DNA of 64,000 nucleotides from Pyxidicoccus sp. MSG2 (GTDB taxonomy: Bacteria; Myxococcota; Myxococcia; Myxococcales; Myxococcaceae), in NCBI RefSeq assembly GCF_026626705.1, contig NZ_JAPNKC010000001.1, positions 12,525,001-12,589,000 on the forward strand. Direction: 5' to 3'. Below the pieces are notes generated by a model that had not been told where the DNA came from, searched no databases, and saw nothing but the letters and a program-made list of their open reading frames with translations. A program made the translations under genes and the position numbers. Shown here in pieces: positions 60,544-64,000 of the stretch. Position 1 is the first letter of the stretch. Every line of letters begins with the position of its first letter.

Positions 60544-61304
60544 GCCCGAGTGTGAGCAAGAGCCCCTCCCCCGCCGACGACACGCTGCGCTTCACGGAGG
60601 TGCGCGTCACGTTCGAAACGGGGCGGCAGGTGCTGCAAGGGCTGACGGCGGAGGTGTCCACGCGGGAGCTGACGTTCATCGCGGGGGCGAGTGGCTCCGG
60701 GAAGAGCGTGCTGTGCAGGATGGCGGTGGGGCTGCTGCGGCCGGACGCGGGACAGGTGGAGCTATGGGGGGAGCGGGTGGACACGCAGCCCGAGCGCGAG
60801 CTGGTGCGCCTGCGACGGCAAGCCCCGTACCTGGTGCAGGGCCCCGCGCTGCTGGACTGGCGGACGCTGCGGGAGAATGTGCGGCTCGCGGACCCCGAGG
60901 CTCCCGCCGAGGCGGTGGAGGCAGCGCTGGCACAGGTGGGCTTGCAGGAGTGGGCGGACCGGCTGCCCCCGGAGCTGGGGCCTGGAGCAAAGAAGCGCGC
61001 GGCGATTGCGCGAGCCCTGGTGCTGAAGCCACGCTACCTGCTGCTGGACGAGCCCACCACGGGGCTGGACCGGAGGGCGGCGTCGCAGGTGGAAGAGGTG
61101 CTGGCATCGCTGAAGGCGCGGGGGCTGGGTGGGTTGGTGGTGACGCACGACTACCGGCAGTTGAAGGGATTGGCGGACCGGGTGCTGGTGGTGGCGGGAG
61201 GACGCTGTGCATACCTGGGCCCGCCGGACGGGTTCCTGGAGTCCGCCGCGCCCGAGCTCCGGGTGCTGACGGCGCCATTCATGGAGGGCGCGACGGATGG
61301 ATGA
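60540..61304 (+). CDS. MlaF/Mkl-type ABC ATPase with degenerate signature motif
   Basis: A 254-residue ATPase starting with GTG that overlaps the permease stop. Walker A is GASGSGKSV (49-57), Q-loop YLVQGPALLDW, Walker B YLLLDEPTTGLD with catalytic Glu at 171, and the switch is VVTHDYRQL with His203; all canonical. The signature motif, normally ELSGGMRKR in MlaF, reads ELGPGAKKR (145-153). Its own ATP site is therefore complete, but it lacks a good signature to complete a partner's site. Combined with the first ATPase this gives one fully canonical and one fully degenerate composite site. Its end overlaps the MCE gene by 8 bp. Confidence 0.92.
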   Translation: MSPSVSKSPSPADDTLRFTEVRVTFETGRQVLQGLTAEVSTRELTFIAGASGSGKSVLCRMAVGLLRPDAGQVELWGERVDTQPERELVRLRRQAPYLVQGPALLDWRTLRENVRLADPEAPAEAVEAALAQVGLQEWADRLPPELGPGAKKRAAIARALVLKPRYLLLDEPTTGLDRRAASQVEEVLASLKARGLGGLVVTHDYRQLKGLADRVLVVAGGRCAYLGPPDGFLESAAPELRVLTAPFMEGATDG

Positions 61305-62307
61305 GCGACGGTTGGAGCTGAAGGTGGGCGCCCTGGTGCTGGCGACGGTGGTGGGCGTGTTCGTGCTGCTGTGGCTGATGGGCGAGCTGTCCGTGGGCTC
61401 GAATGCGGGGCTCGCGGTGGACTTCGGCCACACGGGCAACGTGGTGGAGGGCGCGCCGGTGAAGCTGGGTGGCGTGCAGGTGGGGCGCGTGCAGGCCATC
61501 CGCCTGCTGCCCGAGCGGAGGGATGCGCAGGGCAAGCCGATGCCGGTGCAGATGGAGCTGGCGGTGGCGCCGGAGGCCCTGGGGGCGCTGCGCACGGATG
61601 CACGGGTGACGGTGGCCACGGTGGGCCTGCTGGGCGAGCCGTACCTGGAGCTGAATCCGGGGGCGGCGGAGAAGGCACTGGGCGCGGGGCAGGCGGTGCG
61701 GGGGACGGATGCGCCGAGGCTGGACCTGCTCGCGGAGCAACTCTCGCGCTTCGTGGAGATTCTCTCCGCGATGCTGGAGAAGGACCCGGAGGCGGTGACG
61801 GACCTGGCGGCGAACGTGTCGCGGCTGACGAAGACGCTGGACCGGATGCTGACGGAGAACGAGGGCGACGTGAAGGTGCTCGCCTCGGAGCTGGCGGCGA
61901 CGTCGAAGGACCTGCGCCAGTTGGCGGCCTTCGCGCGCGAGTCGTTCCAACCCGGAGGCAAGGGGGCGCGGCTGCTGGATGACGCGGCGGCCACGGCGGC
62001 GGTGATGCGCAGCGAGCTGCCCGGGTTGACGAAGTCGGCGGGGACGACGCTGGACGGACTGGCGGCGGTGACGGGAGCCCTGGGCCCCGAGGACGGTCAG
62101 CGCGTGAAGTTGGCCCTGGAGCGCTTCACGAACGCGGCGGGACAACTGGAAGGCATTGCCGCGCGGGCGGACCGGGTGCTGGCGAAGATTGAGGGCGGAG
62201 AGGGCACGGCCGGTGCCGTGCTCCAGGACCCGACGCTGTACAACGAGCTGCGCACGCTGGTGACGGACCTGCGCAAGCATCCGTGGAAGATTCTCTGGAA
62301 GGATTGA
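61297..62307 (+). CDS. MCE/MlaD-family lipid-binding protein
   Basis: A 336-residue periplasmic protein anchored by an N-terminal helix (VGALVLATVVGVFVLLWLM, residues about 10-29). The single MCE domain covers about 36-125: GLAVDFGHTGNVVEGAPVKL then GGVQVGRVQAIRLL, and TVATVGLLGEPYLELNPG. Residues 140-336 are a long helical tail (LAEQLSRFVEILSAMLEKDP, SELAATSKDLRQLAAFARES, IAARADRVLAKIEGGEGTAG), ending in the common LRTLVTDLRKHPWKILWKD. MlaD-like proteins form hexameric rings through which lipids pass. It is the only MCE gene here, as in Mla rather than mycobacterial Mce systems. Confidence 0.94.
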   Translation: MDERRLELKVGALVLATVVGVFVLLWLMGELSVGSNAGLAVDFGHTGNVVEGAPVKLGGVQVGRVQAIRLLPERRDAQGKPMPVQMELAVAPEALGALRTDARVTVATVGLLGEPYLELNPGAAEKALGAGQAVRGTDAPRLDLLAEQLSRFVEILSAMLEKDPEAVTDLAANVSRLTKTLDRMLTENEGDVKVLASELAATSKDLRQLAAFARESFQPGGKGARLLDDAAATAAVMRSELPGLTKSAGTTLDGLAAVTGALGPEDGQRVKLALERFTNAAGQLEGIAARADRVLAKIEGGEGTAGAVLQDPTLYNELRTLVTDLRKHPWKILWKD

Positions 62308-62324
62308 AGACTCACCGCTCCGCC

Positions 62325-64000
62325 ATGTTCCGACGCCTGCTCATCCTCTTCGATGCCAGCGCGAATCCGGAACAGGTGCTGATCGCCGCACGGCGTCTTG
62401 CACCCGCGCCGGAGAGCGTGCACCTGTACGGCCTGTCGCCCGAGCGCAGGGACCTCGAAGCGCCCCGGCCTCCCAGCCTCACCTCGCTCGACCGGCTCTG
62501 GGAAGGCGTGCGGGAGTGGCACGTCGAGACTGGCGTCGGCCATCAGCTCGAAGACCACCTGTCGACGGATGCCGTCACCCGCACGGCCCGGCAGCACGGC
62601 TCCGAGCTCATCGTCGTCGGTCCACTGCTCGCCACGTCACCACGGGCCCGCGTGAGCGCCATCCTGGCGCTCGCCATCCGTGAGCGGCTGCACGTGCTCT
62701 CCGTCGGCGCTCATTGTCCCGCAACGCCCTCCCCCACTTCGCGCCTGGCCATCGCGGCGGCGCCAGATGGCAGAGGGCTCGCCTCGGTGGCGGCCTTCCT
62801 CGCGAAGCATGCCCCACCCTCCGAACTCATCGCCCTCACCACCCCCGAGGAACCCGAGAAGGCCGGTGAGCTCCAGACCCTCTCCCGGGCGCTCGGCGTC
62901 GCGGAGACGCTGCGCATCGAGTCCCTCACGCGTGGCCCCATGGACCGGGCCGAGGCCTTCGAGGAGGCCTCGCGGCGGTGGGGCGCGGACCTGCTCCTCG
63001 TCGCCACGGATGCGGTCGATGACATGTACGCGCGCCTGCTTGGCGTCTTTGGAGCCAGGGCGCTGCAGGACGCGCACGTCCCCACGCTGCTGCTGCCGCG
63101 CACGCTCCCCGCCGCCCCACTGTTCGAGGAACGCTACGCCGTCTCCGACTCGCTGGTCTTGTCAGGACAGGCGCCCCGTTTCGCGGTCGAACAGGTCGGG
63201 CTCCTGTCGAATGTCACGGTGCCTCCACCCGGCGTCCTGACCGCCTTCGAGGGCGGCGCCCCCCTCGGAGGCGCCCAGCACCAGGGCGGCGCGGTCGCCC
63301 TGCCCGCCTCCTGGTTCTCGCACATCCAGGCAGGGCACAGCCGGGCCCTCGCCTTCGCCTTCGACTCGGCCGCGAGGCAGCTCGCACCGTGTCACGTGCT
63401 CGCGCCCGAGCGTCCGCTGTTGCTCATCGACAGCCACGTCACCTCGTCCGCGCTCCAGGAGACCCTGACGAGCCTCGCGGACACGTGCCATCCCGTCTTC
63501 ATCCGATTGCGCGACAGCGAGCCGCTCGACGCGCATCGGGAGCGACTCCACAAGCTCATGCCCGGCCTCGGAGCACCGATCCTCATCGATGCCAGTGCCT
63601 GGCTCGAAGACGCGCGCGCCGACGATGTCCCGCGCCAGGTGGATGCCCAGCGGCTGCTTCGCGTGGCCATACGCCTCGCCATGGCGGGTGTCTCCATCTC
63701 CGCGGTCGTCACCCGTGACGAGCACAAGCCCGTCCACCCCTTCCTTCGCACCCTGACTCCAAGCGAGCTGATGCTCCTCCCGGATGGGCTCGCACCAACT
63801 CCCCTGCCGATACCGGACGAGCCAGACACCTTCTCCCGTGAGCTGACGCTCGCCGGAGGCGGCCGCTGCGTCGGAGGCCACACTGTCGACTTCGAGCTCG
63901 ACAACGCGAGTGCGCGGGAGACGGTGATTGCCGCCATCGAAGGCGCCCGGAGCACCGTCCACTGGCAGTGCTACATCGTCGAGGACGACGCCGTGACGGC
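62325..64000 (+). CDS. UspA-like protein that appears to continue into a phospholipase D domain, cut by window edge
   Basis: The frame from ATG 62325 stays open to the right edge (558 codons). Residues 1-125 have a universal-stress-protein fold (FRRLLILFDASANPEQVLIA, SELIVVGPLLATSPRARVSA) and about 135-265 a second one (RLAIAAAPDGRGLASVAAFL, ADLLLVATDAVDDMYARLLG). The P-loop GxxG is degenerate. A region of unclear type follows (about 345-490), then at about residues 515-558 HTVDFELDNASARETVIAAI and EGARSTVHWQCYIVEDDAV, the usual opening of PLDc_2/cardiolipin synthase domains. The HKD motifs lie outside the window. It begins 17 bp after the MCE gene, so it probably belongs to the same operon. 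Confidence 0.75.
   Translation, partial: MFRRLLILFDASANPEQVLIAARRLAPAPESVHLYGLSPERRDLEAPRPPSLTSLDRLWEGVREWHVETGVGHQLEDHLSTDAVTRTARQHGSELIVVGPLLATSPRARVSAILALAIRERLHVLSVGAHCPATPSPTSRLAIAAAPDGRGLASVAAFLAKHAPPSELIALTTPEEPEKAGELQTLSRALGVAETLRIESLTRGPMDRAEAFEEASRRWGADLLLVATDAVDDMYARLLGVFGARALQDAHVPTLLLPRTLPAAPLFEERYAVSDSLVLSGQAPRFAVEQVGLLSNVTVPPPGVLTAFEGGAPLGGAQHQGGAVALPASWFSHIQAGHSRALAFAFDSAARQLAPCHVLAPERPLLLIDSHVTSSALQETLTSLADTCHPVFIRLRDSEPLDAHRERLHKLMPGLGAPILIDASAWLEDARADDVPRQVDAQRLLRVAIRLAMAGVSISAVVTRDEHKPVHPFLRTLTPSELMLLPDGLAPTPLPIPDEPDTFSRELTLAGGGRCVGGHTVDFELDNASARETVIAAIEGARSTVHWQCYIVEDDAVT

Overview
The window is a GC-rich, densely packed chromosomal segment that reads as a myxobacterium, most likely Myxococcaceae (Myxococcus, Corallococcus or Pyxidicoccus type). 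This is inferred from strong G/C bias at third codon positions, long antisense open frames, a MopE-like Cys/Asp-repeat lipoprotein, a DUF4157 (eCIS core) protein, secreted M4 and M35-like metalloproteases, a SUV3-like helicase and many lipoproteins. About 46 intact or edge-truncated genes and several gene remnants are supported. No rRNA, tRNA, CRISPR array, intact insertion sequence or prophage was seen.

Layout. 1-8.4 kb: envelope and housekeeping genes (edge-truncated HExxH protein, small membrane protein, trigger-factor-like chaperone, Gly/Ala-rich protein, GT4 glycosyltransferase, glutathione S-transferase, lytic transglycosylase). 8.4-26 kb: membrane and amino-acid genes: alpha/beta hydrolase, DUF481 outer-membrane protein, AbgT transporter, L-asparaginase, leucyl aminopeptidase, MarC protein, glutaminase-STAS-cNMP fusion, DUF2254 pair, DUF308/HdeD protein, basic-tailed protein, aspartase and a MASE1 sensor kinase. 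Asparaginase, glutaminase and aspartase all release ammonia, which together with the HdeD-like protein suggests nitrogen or acid-stress metabolism. The hydrolase and HdeD-like genes share a 67-bp upstream element (57/67 identical) with an inverted repeat.

26-45 kb: a coiled-coil gene, then a long minus-strand run (SUV3-like helicase, M4 protease, desaturase, HflX, amidase, DUF3592 protein, DUF3616 lipoprotein with its ribosome-binding site inside a perfect hairpin, MutS), then divergent NhaA and UbiB-like kinase, and a DUF2267 protein. 45.4-48.6 kb is a decay zone: a VOC remnant with an in-frame stop, an M35-like protease, a frameshifted DUF4157 gene and a DoxX fragment. 48.6-56 kb: an amidohydrolase and a tripartite RND efflux operon (TolC-like, adaptor, HAE-1 pump).

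56.2-64 kb is the most interesting part. One plus-strand operon encodes a MopE-like lipoprotein, an ABC ATPase, a 62-residue ORF with a 45-bp tandem repeat, two different MlaE-type permeases, a second ABC ATPase, an MCE/MlaD protein, and a UspA-like protein that appears to run into a phospholipase D/cardiolipin-synthase domain at the right edge. The two ATPases have complementary lesions: the first has lost the Walker B glutamate and the switch histidine but keeps LSGGM; the second keeps DEP and THD but has LGPGA for its signature. A heterodimer would have one canonical and one fully degenerate ATP site. This suggests an asymmetric MCE lipid transporter in which both ATPase and permease are heterodimers.
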